From positions 1 to 64,000 of the forward strand of contig JAGYLD010000002.1 in the NCBI GenBank assembly GCA_018401355.1: DNA of 64,000 nt, given 5' to 3'. Source of the stretch: Bacteroidales bacterium. GTDB lineage: Bacteria; Bacteroidota; Bacteroidia; Bacteroidales; B18-G4. The translations under genes and the position numbers were made by a program. Shown here piece after piece: positions 43,922-54,953 of the stretch; position 1 is the stretch's first letter; every line of letters starts with the position of its first letter. The notes beneath the pieces are model-generated. The model ran no database searches. It was given only the letters and a program-made list of their open reading frames with translations, and was not told the origin of the DNA.

Positions 43922-45952
43922 TTATATATCTACAAATGCTTTGTAATTAATAATTTCAGCAACTGCTGTTTCCGCATCATAAATTGGTAATCCGCATACC
44001 CGATCACGGCACAAAGTAACATTTGTTTTCTGCTCCGTTTTTGCAAATTCATTTATCCTATGGCCATGCCAGGAGTATATTGCATTTGGCAAATATTTTT
44101 TTTGCATTGTTTTTATTATCTCATCTGAATGAATGCCTGTGATATCTATTTCCACAGGGGAGGAATAGAAATGCAGAAACAGCGTTCCCCAATTTGCAAA
44201 AAATGCCGGGTTTCGTATTGCATCAGGAAAAATTGAATTTGTCATTTCTCTTGCCTTTATTATATAGTCCCTTTTATCCAGAAATATTCCCAAAAAAAAT
44301 AGATTTTTTGCCATAACTGAATTCGAAGAAGGCATCACATTATCAGAAGTTTCTGTATTCCTGGCAATTATGGGAGCAGATTGGTTTGTAGTGAATGATA
44401 ATAAAGTACTGTTTTCTATAGAGAATTCGTTCATCACATGTTCAGCTAATTTGTTGGCCTGGGATAAATATGACTGATTTTGTGAAACCTGGAATAGCTC
44501 TATCAAAGCGCTGATATAATAAGCGTAGTCATCCAGGAAAGCCTTAATGGTTTTTTTACCATCATTGATTCTGTATAATTCCACTTCGCCTGCCAACATA
44601 TTGTCTTTTATGTAGCTGGCATTTTTCCTGGCCAATTTCAAATATTTTTCAACGCCGGATGCTTTGAACAAAGCAATAAAGGCTTTAATAGCCAAAGCAT
44701 TCAACGAAACGATCACTTTATTATCCAGTGAAGGTCTAACACGTGAATTCCGGGCACTGAGCAGGTTTTTTTTCCAGTAACGCAATAATTCCTCCATATA
44801 TCCGGGGCTTATTTCGTATTTGGATATAGTATTTTGGAGGTTTTTCTTTTTGTAAAGAATATTGTTGCCATCCATCCAATTGCCATGCTCTTCAATTTGA
44901 AATACTTCACAAAATATTTCAAAGTCTTTTTTAATCAAATGTTGAAGTTCTTTGTATGACCATACGTAGAATTTTCCTTCAATGCCTTCACTGTCGGCAT
45001 CAAGGGCTGTAAAAAATTCATTATCGGCAGAGAGTAACTCCCTAATGACAAATTCACCTGATTGAATTGCTATATTCAGAAAATGATCTATTTCAAAATG
45101 CTGGTAAGCTTTTGAATAGAGGTCTATCAGCAATGCATTATCGTACAGCATTTTTTCGAAATGTGGCAGGAACCATTTATGATCTGTTGAGTATCTAAAA
45201 AACCCACCTCCCGGGTGGTCGTAGATTCCACCCGAAGCCATATTCAGTAAGGTTGATAACAGTACCTCTTTTACATCTTTACTCTTGGAATGGAAATGAT
45301 AATGAAGGAGATAATCATACACCAGAGGCATCGGAAATTTCGGTGCCCCTCTCATACCTCCGTTAATTTTGTCGGAGGCAGAAATGATTCTATTGGTAAA
45401 ATTGTGAATATTTGACTGGGTAATCTCTGTTTTCGTCTTAGCCGATGGAATCCGTATGATATTCTTCAGACTTTTTACAATATCCTCTGACTGCGAATAA
45501 AGTAAAGATGGGTTATTATTTTTTATACTGATCATATATTCGAGAAACTCCATCCATTTTTCAGGGGGGAAATAGGTTCCTCCGTAAACAGGCTTTTTGT
45601 CTGACAGCACTACTATGTTCAGTGGCCATCCACCACTTCCTGTAAGTGCCTGAACGAAGTTCATATATTCAGCATCTACATCCGGCCTTTCTTCACGGTC
45701 CACTTTGATACAAATAAAATGCTGATTCATAAATTCAGAGATTTTTTCATCTGTGAAGCTTTCCTTTTCCATGACATGGCACCAATGGCATGTTGAATAG
45801 CCTATGCTTACAATTATCAGCTTGTTATCTTTGTAAGCCAGTGAAAAGGCCTCTTCTGACCATGGATACCAGTTTACCGGATTATGGGCATGCTGAAGCA
45901 AATAGGGACTCGTTTCATTAATGAGGGCGTTAGTGGCTTGGTGGTCAGGCAT
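43922..45952 (-). CDS. Thioredoxin-domain protein of YyaL/DUF255 family
   Basis: A 676-aa protein. The N-terminal thioredoxin-like domain begins [20 protein letters not shown] and carries the STCHWCHVM motif (near residue 54-62). It is followed by an alpha/alpha-barrel domain resembling glycosidase toroids (for example [12 protein letters not shown] and [15 protein letters not shown]). This architecture is the conserved YyaL/SSP411 family found from bacteria to man. Its precise activity is unknown; the first domain is DUF255. No signal peptide is seen, so it is probably cytoplasmic. It is separated by about 100 bases from rodA and by 74 bases from recJ. Confidence 0.92.
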   Translation of the reverse strand: MPDHQATNALINETSPYLLQHAHNPVNWYPWSEEAFSLAYKDNKLIIVSIGYSTCHWCHVMEKESFTDEKISEFMNQHFICIKVDREERPDVDAEYMNFVQALTGSGGWPLNIVVLSDKKPVYGGTYFPPEKWMEFLEYMISIKNNNPSLLYSQSEDIVKSLKNIIRIPSAKTKTEITQSNIHNFTNRIISASDKINGGMRGAPKFPMPLVYDYLLHYHFHSKSKDVKEVLLSTLLNMASGGIYDHPGGGFFRYSTDHKWFLPHFEKMLYDNALLIDLYSKAYQHFEIDHFLNIAIQSGEFVIRELLSADNEFFTALDADSEGIEGKFYVWSYKELQHLIKKDFEIFCEVFQIEEHGNWMDGNNILYKKKNLQNTISKYEISPGYMEELLRYWKKNLLSARNSRVRPSLDNKVIVSLNALAIKAFIALFKASGVEKYLKLARKNASYIKDNMLAGEVELYRINDGKKTIKAFLDDYAYYISALIELFQVSQNQSYLSQANKLAEHVMNEFSIENSTLLSFTTNQSAPIIARNTETSDNVMPSSNSVMAKNLFFLGIFLDKRDYIIKAREMTNSIFPDAIRNPAFFANWGTLFLHFYSSPVEIDITGIHSDEIIKTMQKKYLPNAIYSWHGHRINEFAKTEQKTNVTLCRDRVCGLPIYDAETAVAEIINYKAFVDI

Positions 45953-46059
45953 AGCACAGCTGTTAAGTATTAAAAAAAGGTTTGATTATTTGTAAGCTAT
46001 CAACAATGATGATTGTGAATTGTTTCAGGAATTTTGCGTAAGGTTTGGATACAATGTTA

Positions 46060-47319
46060 CTATAATAGTTGTGAACGGAAAGAATCAAGGCGCAAAAAGA
46101 TAAACAACAGGATGGTAAAAGCCCATAAGGAGGATCCTCCATAACTAAAAAATGGCAGCGGGATGCCTATGACGGGTATTATTCCGATGGTCATTCCAAT
46201 ATTTACAGTAAAATGAAAGAGAATTAGAGATATAACACCATAACCGTATATCCTGGAAAATCTTGATTTTTGTCTTTCTGCAAGCTGTACCAAACGAAGC
46301 AATAACAACATAAACAAGCCGATGACGGTCAGGCTGCCAACAAATCCAAATTCTTCACCTACTGTGCAGAAGATGAAATCAGTATCTTGTTCAGGTACAA
46401 AATCATATTTGGTTTGCGTTCCACTCAGATATCCTTTACCCCAAAATCCACCACTTCCAATAGCAATTTTTGACTGATGGACATTATAGCCTGCACCACG
46501 GATGTCTATATCTTTTCCAATAAGTACGTTGATCCTCTTTTGCTGGTAGGGAGACAAAAAATGATTGAAAGAGTAATTAATGGCATACACCAGTGATGCG
46601 CTGATTAATAGCAACAAAAAAAGTTTTGAGATATTAGAAAAATTTCTTTTTATGAAGAAGAGGAGTATGAAAAAAACCAAAACCAATCCACCCCAAATGT
46701 AAAACTTATTTAATAATAAAGTAAGTACCAGCAATGTAAGTATTGTTATACCAGCGACAACAAGTTTTGCGGACAAACCCTCCCTGTAAAGGACCAGGAA
46801 GAAAGCAAAATATACCAAAGCTGATCCTGTATCATTTTGTAAAAGGATTAAAAGAGCAGGTAATAAAATGATTATCAAAGTATTAAAAAGCACCTTTAAA
46901 TTTTGAAGGTTAATATTATAAGAGCTTAGATATTTTGCAAGTGCGAGTGCTGTAACAAACTTTGTAAACTCAGATGGTTGGATTCCAAAAGATCCGATAT
47001 GAAACCATGATTTTGATCCGGAAATTTCTTTTCCAAAAAACAGTACCATGATCAAAACGATAATACCGGCTGCATAAAATATGTAGGAGAAGGCATTAAT
47101 AAATTTAACATCCAGGAATAGAATGATAAAAATCAGAAAGACTGATGCTGAGATCCAGATCAACTGTTTCCCGTATCTCTGGGTAACATCAAATATACTT
47201 TGATGTTCTTCATTATAAACGGCAGAATATATGTTTAGCCAGCCCAGGAAAACCAGGGTAAAATAAAGGATAATGGTTATCCAGTCCAGGTTTGCTAATA
47301 TATTACTTCTTCTCCTCAT
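46060..47319 (-). CDS. rodA: Rod-shape-determining peptidoglycan glycosyltransferase RodA
   Basis: A 419-aa SEDS-family membrane protein with about ten helices and the conserved C-terminal block PVIGIPLPFFSYGGSS. The central GSKSWFHIGSFGIQPSEFTK loop is also typical. RodA polymerises glycan strands during elongation together with PBP2. Its start overlaps the end of mrdA by 17 bases, indicating translational coupling. FtsW is the alternative SEDS member, but the PBP2 neighbour favours RodA. Confidence 0.94.
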   Translation of the reverse strand: MRRRSNILANLDWITIILYFTLVFLGWLNIYSAVYNEEHQSIFDVTQRYGKQLIWISASVFLIFIILFLDVKFINAFSYIFYAAGIIVLIMVLFFGKEISGSKSWFHIGSFGIQPSEFTKFVTALALAKYLSSYNINLQNLKVLFNTLIIILLPALLILLQNDTGSALVYFAFFLVLYREGLSAKLVVAGITILTLLVLTLLLNKFYIWGGLVLVFFILLFFIKRNFSNISKLFLLLLISASLVYAINYSFNHFLSPYQQKRINVLIGKDIDIRGAGYNVHQSKIAIGSGGFWGKGYLSGTQTKYDFVPEQDTDFIFCTVGEEFGFVGSLTVIGLFMLLLLRLVQLAERQKSRFSRIYGYGVISLILFHFTVNIGMTIGIIPVIGIPLPFFSYGGSSLWAFTILLFIFLRLDSFRSQLL

Positions 47320-49132
47320 TCCTGTTCAGTAAATTGGCATTGGCAATGCGGTCTTCCATCCATTTTCGGTTTATTTCTTTTGTGATATATTTTTCGATCA
47401 TGAGGCTGGCAATAGGAGCTGCCCATGTAGAACCATAACCGGCATTTTCAACAACAACAGCAATGGCTATTTGGGGTTCATCTTTGGGGGCAAATGCAAT
47501 GAATGTTGAATGATCTTTACCATGCGGATTTTCAACTGTACCGGTTTTACCACATACTGGAATATCCGGGATCCTTACCCAATAAGCAGTCCCATGAGGC
47601 ATATCCACTACATCGTTCATAGCTTTAACGATCAGAGAAAAGTATTTTTTATTGATGGTGGTTTGTTTTTGTCGGTAGTTATTGTTGCTTTCTTTTTGAT
47701 CTATTATAGATTTAAGCAGATGCGGGGGGTAATAATATCCATAATTGGCTACAATGGCGGTAAAGTTTGCCATTTGCAAAGGTGTAACCAGAATTTCACC
47801 CTGACCTATGGCAAGGGAACGAATTGTCAATGAATTCCACCGGCCTTCACCATATATCCTGTTGTAAAAATCAGATGCAGGAATGTTTCCACGTAATTCA
47901 AAAGGTATATCTGTATGGAATTTTAGTCCAAAACCTAAGCTGTTTGCGTGATTTTTCCAGTTATTATATGCGGCTTCTGTATTTTCAAATGTGGGTTTGT
48001 TTATAATGCTTCGAAATACTTTCCAGAAATATGGATTGCAGGAGTGCATAATGGCACCCTGAAGTTCCAGTGGTGTTGTATGAAAGTGCGTGCATTTGAT
48101 AGGCCTGGAATTAGGACCCTGACAGTCATATTTTGTATCCGGATAAAGTACCTGTTCCTGGAGGCCAATAAGTGCATTCACGATTTTAAATGTTGAGCCT
48201 GGTGAGTATGTACCCATTATAGCTCTGTGCATAAGTGGCTTAAGACTATCTTTTGAAAGAATGGTATAGTTTTTACTTCGAATTCTGCCGACTAAAAGAT
48301 TGGGATCATAGGTAGGACTTGTTACAAAAGCCAGTATTTCTCCGCTAGCAGGTTCAATGGCGACAATACTACCGATTTTATTTTGCATCAGATACTCACC
48401 ATACTTCTGAAGGTCAGCATCAAGCGTTATCTGAATGCTTTTTCCTGCAATTGCTGCTGTATCATATATACCTTCTCTAAAGGCCCCTTTTTCACGGTTG
48501 TAAACATCAACAATTTTTATTGAAAGACCCTTTTCACCCCTCAATGCTTTTTCGTAAAACTTTTCTATTCCACTTTTACCTATGTAATCACCTGATTGAT
48601 AGTATACATCACTTTCAACTTCATTTTTGGTGACCTCCCCTATGTAACCAAGTGTATGCGCAGCGGTATTGTAAGGATATTTCCTTAATGATCTGGCCTG
48701 GACGTAAAATCCTGGATATTTATACAGTTTTTCCGCAAGAAAAGCATGGTCTTCCTGCGATATTTGCTCAAGAAAGATAGATGGCTTATAATTGGAGTAT
48801 TTCTTTGCTTTAGAGAGCTTATCGGAAAAATCTAGAGGATCAATATTTAATAATCCACAAAGCTCTGTTGTATCGAAATCAGATAGTTGTCCGGGAACAA
48901 CCAGTAAATCATATGCCGGCTCATTGTAAACGAGAAGCTTTCCTGTTCTGTCAAATATCAGGCCTCTTGTGGGATATTCGGTAATGTATCTTAAGATGTT
49001 GTTTTCTGCAGAAAGCTTATAGGAATTTTTCGGGACTTGCAGTAAAAACAAACGCGTAAGATAAACCAGGCCAATCAGAACGATTATACCTATTATTCCA
49101 TATTTTCTTGATGAATATGTCTGGCTTATCAT
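47303..49132 (-). CDS. mrdA: Penicillin-binding protein 2 (elongasome transpeptidase)
   Basis: A 609-aa class B PBP with one N-terminal membrane helix (about residues 13-30), a pedestal/dimerisation domain, and transpeptidase motifs SPGSTFKI (SxxK serine), SCN (HSCNPYFWK) and KTG (GKTGTVENP). It crosslinks peptidoglycan during cylindrical growth with RodA, encoded immediately downstream. mreBCD, often upstream of this pair, are not in the window; dut lies 57 bases upstream. A candidate promoter is at 49159-49166. Confidence 0.95.
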   Translation of the reverse strand: MISQTYSSRKYGIIGIIVLIGLVYLTRLFLLQVPKNSYKLSAENNILRYITEYPTRGLIFDRTGKLLVYNEPAYDLLVVPGQLSDFDTTELCGLLNIDPLDFSDKLSKAKKYSNYKPSIFLEQISQEDHAFLAEKLYKYPGFYVQARSLRKYPYNTAAHTLGYIGEVTKNEVESDVYYQSGDYIGKSGIEKFYEKALRGEKGLSIKIVDVYNREKGAFREGIYDTAAIAGKSIQITLDADLQKYGEYLMQNKIGSIVAIEPASGEILAFVTSPTYDPNLLVGRIRSKNYTILSKDSLKPLMHRAIMGTYSPGSTFKIVNALIGLQEQVLYPDTKYDCQGPNSRPIKCTHFHTTPLELQGAIMHSCNPYFWKVFRSIINKPTFENTEAAYNNWKNHANSLGFGLKFHTDIPFELRGNIPASDFYNRIYGEGRWNSLTIRSLAIGQGEILVTPLQMANFTAIVANYGYYYPPHLLKSIIDQKESNNNYRQKQTTINKKYFSLIVKAMNDVVDMPHGTAYWVRIPDIPVCGKTGTVENPHGKDHSTFIAFAPKDEPQIAIAVVVENAGYGSTWAAPIASLMIEKYITKEINRKWMEDRIANANLLNRNEEKK

Positions 49133-49158
49133 ACAGAAATTATATAACGAAACGGTAA

Positions 49159-49166
49159 CAAAGATA
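49159..49166 (-). promoter_or_regulatory. Candidate -7 element (TATCTTTG) upstream of mrdA
   Basis: On the minus strand TATCTTTG matches TAnnTTTG and lies 26 bases before the mrdA start. No TTTG is found at the -33 distance. Confidence 0.33.
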
Positions 49167-49189
49167 GTTTGAACAAAATGGTTTTTATA

Positions 49190-49624
49190 TTATTTAATAC
49201 CTGAATGGCCAAACCCGCCTGTGCCACGATTTGTTTCATTGAGCACATTTACCGTTATCCATTTGGCCCGGGCATGTGCTGAAATAACCATTTGAGCAAT
49301 TCGATCTCCATCCTGTATGGTATATGGTTGTGATGCGAGGTTTATCAGGATGATTTTTATTTCACCACGGTAGTCAGCATCAATCGTCCCGGGAGCATTT
49401 ACAAGGCTGATACCATGTTTTATTGCAAGACCGCTTCTTGGTCTGATTTGAGCTTCAAATCCAGGAGGAAGTTCCATGAAAAGTGATGTGGGGATCAATT
49501 TTCTTTCCATTGGTTTTAATTCGATGGGTTCATTGATATCTGCCCTGAGATCCATTCCTGCAGACAATTCAGTCTCATAAGAAGGCAGGGGATGTTTCGA
49601 GTTGTTGACGATCTTAATTTCCAT
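49190..49624 (-). CDS. dut: dUTP diphosphatase
   Basis: A 144-aa trimeric dUTPase with its five motifs: [26 protein letters not shown] with the catalytic Asp, DRIAQMVI, and the C-terminal [10 protein letters not shown] arm. It hydrolyses dUTP to dUMP and pyrophosphate, keeping uracil out of DNA and feeding thymidylate synthesis. It starts 2 bases after the flippase gene ends, so the two are probably co-transcribed. Confidence 0.97.
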   Translation of the reverse strand: MEIKIVNNSKHPLPSYETELSAGMDLRADINEPIELKPMERKLIPTSLFMELPPGFEAQIRPRSGLAIKHGISLVNAPGTIDADYRGEIKIILINLASQPYTIQDGDRIAQMVISAHARAKWITVNVLNETNRGTGGFGHSGIK

Positions 49625-49626
49625 TT

Positions 49627-51120
49627 TCAGGTTATACTTTTAATAATGAATTTTCTTTCAAAAATAAAAACGATTGAAATAAATGTTGCGAAGAGAAAGA
49701 AATTTAATACGAGTTGAGCAATTTGGGTTGATGCAGGAATTATCCTGTTGATGAAAAATACAAGGAGGGCGAGAGAGATGTACAGGAATATCATTTTCAT
49801 GTTATAGGGAATTTTAAAAAACTTCCTGCTTAGATAATAAGAAATTGAAACCATGGTAAGGTTGCAGAAAAAATGCGCCCAGGCTGCACCGGTATACCCG
49901 TATGGAGGCACCAGGATGATATTTAGGGAAATGGTTACAATTCCGCCGGTAATGGCTATGATGGCACCAAATCTTGTTTTATCTGTAAGCTTATACCAGA
50001 CAGACAGATTGAACAAAACACCCAGCAATAGGTTGGAAAATAGGACAACGGGAACAATATGCAGCCCTACACGGTATTCTACATCTATAAAATGCTTGAA
50101 GACATCTATGAATAAGGTAACCATCAGAAAAATTGTCAGACAAAAGACCACAAAATATTTCATGATCATAGCATAAAGTTCTTTGGAGTTTTTGTCTTTG
50201 GCATGTGAGAAAAAGAATGGTTCAGCGGCATATCTGAACATCTGGATAAAAATTGTCATCAAAACAGCAAGTTTATAGTTGGCGCCATAAATTCCCAATT
50301 GATCAAGAATATAAATATGATCATTTTTAATATTTTCTGGAACCGAAACAAGGTATTTAAAAAGTAACTTGTCAGAAACTTCATTGATCATTCCTGCCAG
50401 GCCTACAATAAGTAATGGGAAAGAATAACTGACTATTTTTCCGAGTAAATTGAGATCAATTTTGAGTTTAGCCTTAAAGATTTCCGGAAGCAGCAGAATA
50501 AGAGTTGCAATCGTTGCTATAAGATTTGATAGAAAAGCATAACCCACTCCAAAGTCTTTAAAATAAATATATTGTATGAAAGAGTCAGGATGGGACTCCA
50601 GGAATTTGGGGCAGAATATCAGGAAAAAGAAATTGAAAAGAATGTTGATCGCTATGTTGATGATTTTGATAATGGCAAAACGGAAGGCCTTTCGCTGGAG
50701 GCGTAGATAAGAAAATGGTATGGCAAGAAAAGCATCTATACCAATAATGGATGCCATGATCAGTATATATTCCGGATGTTCTGAATACCTGAGCCACTCA
50801 GATACTGGGGACAAAAATAGAAAGACCAATAAAATAAATAGAGATGATGAAGAAAGCAGCATCGTAATGGATGTGGAATACACCCTGGATTTGTTCTGCT
50901 CATTTTCAGCGAATCTGAAATAGGTTGTTTCCATTCCATATGTTAGCAATACAAAAAGAAATGCTGAATAAGCATATAATTCTGTTATAATTCCATATTC
51001 ACTGGTAATAAATATTCTGGTATAAAATGGAGTCAGGAGAAGGTAGTTTAAAAGCCTGGGAACGATCGTACCAAGACCGTATATCATGGTTTGTTCTACA
51101 AGGCTTTTAAGTGGTTTCAC
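49627..51120 (-). CDS. Oligosaccharide/lipid flippase (MOP superfamily, Wzx-like)
   Basis: A 497-aa membrane protein with 12 to 14 predicted helices. The N-terminus ([23 protein letters not shown]) and the repeated helix pattern fit the polysaccharide-transporter branch of the MOP superfamily. It probably moves undecaprenyl-linked oligosaccharides across the inner membrane. No glycosyltransferase cluster surrounds it, which leaves its substrate open. A candidate -7 element (TACCTTTG on the minus strand) lies just upstream. Confidence 0.85.
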   Translation of the reverse strand: MKPLKSLVEQTMIYGLGTIVPRLLNYLLLTPFYTRIFITSEYGIITELYAYSAFLFVLLTYGMETTYFRFAENEQNKSRVYSTSITMLLSSSSLFILLVFLFLSPVSEWLRYSEHPEYILIMASIIGIDAFLAIPFSYLRLQRKAFRFAIIKIINIAINILFNFFFLIFCPKFLESHPDSFIQYIYFKDFGVGYAFLSNLIATIATLILLLPEIFKAKLKIDLNLLGKIVSYSFPLLIVGLAGMINEVSDKLLFKYLVSVPENIKNDHIYILDQLGIYGANYKLAVLMTIFIQMFRYAAEPFFFSHAKDKNSKELYAMIMKYFVVFCLTIFLMVTLFIDVFKHFIDVEYRVGLHIVPVVLFSNLLLGVLFNLSVWYKLTDKTRFGAIIAITGGIVTISLNIILVPPYGYTGAAWAHFFCNLTMVSISYYLSRKFFKIPYNMKMIFLYISLALLVFFINRIIPASTQIAQLVLNFFLFATFISIVFIFERKFIIKSIT

Positions 51121-51137
51121 AGCTTGTTTGTTTGAAA

Positions 51138-51145
51138 CAAAGGTA
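51138..51145 (-). promoter_or_regulatory. Candidate -7 element (TACCTTTG) upstream of the flippase gene
   Basis: The minus-strand sequence TACCTTTG matches TAnnTTTG 18 bases before the ATG. It is in the 46-base gap between the kinase and flippase genes. There is no clear -33 TTTG. Confidence 0.28.
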
Positions 51146-51166
51146 TGTAAATTAAATCAGGGAGAA

Positions 51167-54100
51167 TTACGATTTGTTTAGGGGCAGTTTAATTTTAAAG
51201 GTTGTACCTATGCCTTCCTGAGAATGATATTGTATTGAACCGGAGTATGAATCCACAATATTTTTTACCATGGCCAGTCCCAGGCCCATTCCACCTGATT
51301 TCGTTGTAAAATTTGGTGAGAATATTTTATGTGTTATTTCTTTTGATATTCCCGGGCCATCATCTGAGATAATAATCTCTATAAATTCAGTTGTTTTTAT
51401 AAGAGATACGTGTATATGGCCCTCATCCTTGCATTCAAGGGCCTGAACAGAGTTTTTAATTAAGTTTGAAAATGCCCTGGAAATTAATTTTTTATCTGCT
51501 TTAACCGGATATTCCTGTTGTTTATCATAAGAAAGTTCAAATTTAATATTTGCAGAATGCTTGTAAAGGTCAATTACAGATTTAACAGAATCCAGAACAT
51601 CGAATTCTACGACTTTTGGCAGAGGCATCTTTGCAAAATCTGAAAATTCTGAAGCAATGGCTGAAAGTTCGTCAATTTGATCAACGATTGTTTTGGTAAA
51701 TCGTTTGAGCCGATACGAAAACTCAGGAGAATTGTCATCCCATGATTTTTGAAGCGACTGAACGCTTAATTTCATTGGTGTTAGCGGGTTTTTTATTTCA
51801 TGAGCCACCTGTTTGGCCATTTCTCTCCAGGCGCTTTCTCTTTCAGATTGCGCAAGCAATAAGGCACTGCTTTCAAGTTCTTCAACCATCCTGTTGTATT
51901 CTTCAACCAGCTTTCCGATTTCGTCTTTTGATTTCCAGCTTATCTTTTCGTTGGTTTTTAAAAGCGTCAGTTGTGCTATCTTGGTTTGTAATATTTTCAG
52001 TGGTTGTAAGGTATACTTTGATATTATGAATGAGAGTATGATGGATAGAACAATAAATAAGATGTATATATTGAGGAAAGTGGTTAGGAATGTTGCAATT
52101 TCTTCTCTGAGTTCTGATTGCTTGGAGAAATATGGGAGGTTTAGATAAGCGGATATCTCGTTATCGCTGTTCCTGAAAGGCATGTATGCTGAAAGATAGA
52201 GGTGGCTACCAATTTTTTCTTCATGGATAAAAAGCAGTTGGTTTTCATTATGGAGTTTATCATAAGCCGATGGGTTCATAAGAATGGAAGTCAGACCTTC
52301 ATTGAATATTTCCGGTCGTGATGTTGCAAGAAGCCTGCCAGATAGATCATAGAGGTTTATATCTGAAAAAAATACAAGAGAAAACTTATAGAGCAAATCA
52401 GATAGATATTCCTGGAGGTCTTCGTTAAGGACTTTTTCGTTTGATAGTTTATGTTCAAGTTCTATTAGTACAGAATGTGTTTTTTCTTTCAGGATATCAA
52501 TATTTTTATCCGCATTTATTTGTTTTATATAGTAAATAGATAAAATGCCTTCGAAGATAAATATGAATATGACAATTGAGATTATTATGAGTTGCAATCT
52601 ATTACTGAAATTCAAAGAAGCGCTTTTAAAAAACTGTTTGGAAAAGAAGAACATTAGGATGAGGATGGTTAAAATTGTAAAAGAAATGAAAAGGTAGGAA
52701 AAAGATGCGAGAAAATTGAGGGCACCTTGCACAGGCATACTGATAATCAAGGTGTTAAATTGATTGATTGGGTAGTAGAAATGATTATAACCTGCTTCAT
52801 TAATAAAGTAGGATTTTGTAAGAGCCGAGTCGATTTTCATACAGTAGTCAAAATCGCCATACTTGTAAAAAAGTTTTCCATGGTTATATCGGGAATATGA
52901 GTAAGAAGACAAATCTGGAAATAAGTTTGCATTTTGGTCCACCAATAATTCCGGGTATCCAAGGCCTTCGTCTGGAAGATTTTTATAATAGAATTCTGAG
53001 AAAAGTGTTAAAGGCTTTGAATCAAATTTTTGTGATCCGGGAAGCCTTATTTTAGAGATATAGCTGAAGGCGTCACTAAAATTGTATCTGAATAAATTCG
53101 ATGAAAATGTTGAGTCACAGTAAGTATTTATTTGATTATCAAAATAATCATAACAATTTGTTAAGATGTCATCTGGTTGAATAATTAACAATTGATCATC
53201 AGTACATAAGGTATGGACTTTGGAATAACCCCTGAAAATATCGTCAAAATACTTCTTGTTGAGGTATAGTGATATAGAGTCTAAAAATTCGGGGTTTGAC
53301 ATAGAGTTTGAAGAGAGATGGTTTAAAACAGAATCTTCAGTAATATATTTCACCTTTTGATTAAATAGATATTCTGATAAAGGATCTGCTGAATTAGAGA
53401 TCTTAACAGCGAGCAATTGTCTGTTTTGCTTTTCTTTTAACTGGTTATTGTGAAAGAATTTGTATGCTGATACCATTGAAAAGAAAAATATCAACGAAAT
53501 GAAAGTGAAGTTGTTAAAGAAGTTTTTAAAGTAGAGCTTTTGGAATGTAAGAATAAGTATAAACAGCAGTGGAATAATAGAATTAATGATGTTGTGGTTT
53601 CTCAGGAAAAGAAAAGTTATAGAAACGGAAAAAGCCAGTAAGAGCGAAATATAAAACAACTTTTTTTGATTGATGAGGTAGGGAAATACTGAGTCGAAGA
53701 GCTTAATACCTACGATGACATAAGAAATCAGGATCAGGAAAAGAGAAAGAATTGAGAAATAACTTGGTATACTAAGCGCAAAGATATTTGATAATTCAAG
53801 TGAAAAATTGGAATCAAATATTAGAAATTTAAAAAGGGCATCTATAAGTTTGAAGAATATGAAGAAGTGGAATAATATGGAGAAAACCTTAAAATATCCG
53901 GAAAAGGTGTTTAATGGTTGTTTTGTAGGAGTTTGAAAATGTTTCAGAAATACAAGGCTGATAGCAAAAATTGAAATTGCGTTAAGAAGAAGGTCTCCAA
54001 GAGAATTTAAAAATATTGTTGAAGCGAAATATGTTGGATTAAAGAACGATGTATTCTGAAGATTGTATGGAATATTGAAATAATATATGATCAGCCGTAT

Positions 54101-54826
54101 AATAATTACATCGACAGAAAAGAGAATGATAAACCATAAAAATTTGTTTTTGAAATACGTGAATGATCTGTATAGCTTATACAATGATAATAATATCAAG
54201 GCATAGATGACTACAAAAATGATGAAGAACAATATGGCCGGCTTTTCAGAAACATCATTTGATTGATGATGTGAAATGATTCGGGGGATATCAGATTCAA
54301 TGTCAGGAGTATTAATTTTTATTTCTGCTTTAATACCACCGGGAATTTGATATGCAGGATTAAAACTATTTAACAAGTGTTCATTTGAAATAGGATAATC
54401 ATACTTGATGAGATTCAAACCGATAAGGGTTATTTCATCTTTTGATCTTTGGATAATTTGGTAGATTCCATTGTCAAGTTTTGTGACGAAAAATGTATCA
54501 TGCACAGAAGTGTCAGGGGTCAATAAAACGGTGTTGCTCGACCATGAAATTATTGAATCGTTTATAAATGCCTGAAACGATAAATAGTCGTTGGATATAT
54601 TTTTAAATATGAGTTGTGCATTTGTTTCATCAATTTGATTGTATTGTTTGATGAATTCGTTCTCAAGCAGATCTTTTTGTTTCAGGAATCCGGTTTTAAA
54701 ATTTTCCTGAATTTTTTTATCTGAATATTTTTTTTCATTTAATACTGACAATAGCAAATATGAAACGACCAATAATCCAAGTATCGTGAAAATAATATTA
54801 GTTTTCTTACTAAAACCTGACTTCAT
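51167..54826 (-). CDS. Large NtrY-like sensor histidine kinase
   Basis: A 1219-aa kinase, much longer than usual. The N-terminus has one helix, a periplasmic segment (about residues 31-190) and a block of about eight to nine helices (about 195-465). A second extracytoplasmic segment, two more helices, another sensor segment and a helix near 925 follow, then a HAMP-like linker. The kinase core has H-box AKQVAHEIKNPLTPMKLS, N-box NLIKNSVQALE, and G boxes SDDGPGISKE and GGMGLGLAMVKNI. The H-box with NPLTP resembles NtrY. No response regulator is adjacent. The many helices may sense a membrane or envelope signal; this is not established. Confidence 0.9.
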   Translation of the reverse strand: MKSGFSKKTNIIFTILGLLVVSYLLLSVLNEKKYSDKKIQENFKTGFLKQKDLLENEFIKQYNQIDETNAQLIFKNISNDYLSFQAFINDSIISWSSNTVLLTPDTSVHDTFFVTKLDNGIYQIIQRSKDEITLIGLNLIKYDYPISNEHLLNSFNPAYQIPGGIKAEIKINTPDIESDIPRIISHHQSNDVSEKPAILFFIIFVVIYALILLSLYKLYRSFTYFKNKFLWFIILFSVDVIIIRLIIYYFNIPYNLQNTSFFNPTYFASTIFLNSLGDLLLNAISIFAISLVFLKHFQTPTKQPLNTFSGYFKVFSILFHFFIFFKLIDALFKFLIFDSNFSLELSNIFALSIPSYFSILSLFLILISYVIVGIKLFDSVFPYLINQKKLFYISLLLAFSVSITFLFLRNHNIINSIIPLLFILILTFQKLYFKNFFNNFTFISLIFFFSMVSAYKFFHNNQLKEKQNRQLLAVKISNSADPLSEYLFNQKVKYITEDSVLNHLSSNSMSNPEFLDSISLYLNKKYFDDIFRGYSKVHTLCTDDQLLIIQPDDILTNCYDYFDNQINTYCDSTFSSNLFRYNFSDAFSYISKIRLPGSQKFDSKPLTLFSEFYYKNLPDEGLGYPELLVDQNANLFPDLSSYSYSRYNHGKLFYKYGDFDYCMKIDSALTKSYFINEAGYNHFYYPINQFNTLIISMPVQGALNFLASFSYLFISFTILTILILMFFFSKQFFKSASLNFSNRLQLIIISIVIFIFIFEGILSIYYIKQINADKNIDILKEKTHSVLIELEHKLSNEKVLNEDLQEYLSDLLYKFSLVFFSDINLYDLSGRLLATSRPEIFNEGLTSILMNPSAYDKLHNENQLLFIHEEKIGSHLYLSAYMPFRNSDNEISAYLNLPYFSKQSELREEIATFLTTFLNIYILFIVLSIILSFIISKYTLQPLKILQTKIAQLTLLKTNEKISWKSKDEIGKLVEEYNRMVEELESSALLLAQSERESAWREMAKQVAHEIKNPLTPMKLSVQSLQKSWDDNSPEFSYRLKRFTKTIVDQIDELSAIASEFSDFAKMPLPKVVEFDVLDSVKSVIDLYKHSANIKFELSYDKQQEYPVKADKKLISRAFSNLIKNSVQALECKDEGHIHVSLIKTTEFIEIIISDDGPGISKEITHKIFSPNFTTKSGGMGLGLAMVKNIVDSYSGSIQYHSQEGIGTTFKIKLPLNKS

Positions 54827-54953
54827 AACCTAAAACATTGACATACAACAACCTAAAACCATGCCAGAATTATCGCCTTTACTGAACGATCGCAATAAAG
54901 ATAGGGTAAATTATTAAGGAAGGGGTATCGTTAATTGAGGAGGCTTAAAATGA

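Noticed and set aside
54830-54862. Repeated AACCTAAAAC upstream of the large kinase gene
   Set aside because: Two short A-rich copies are not enough to claim a regulatory or mobile element.
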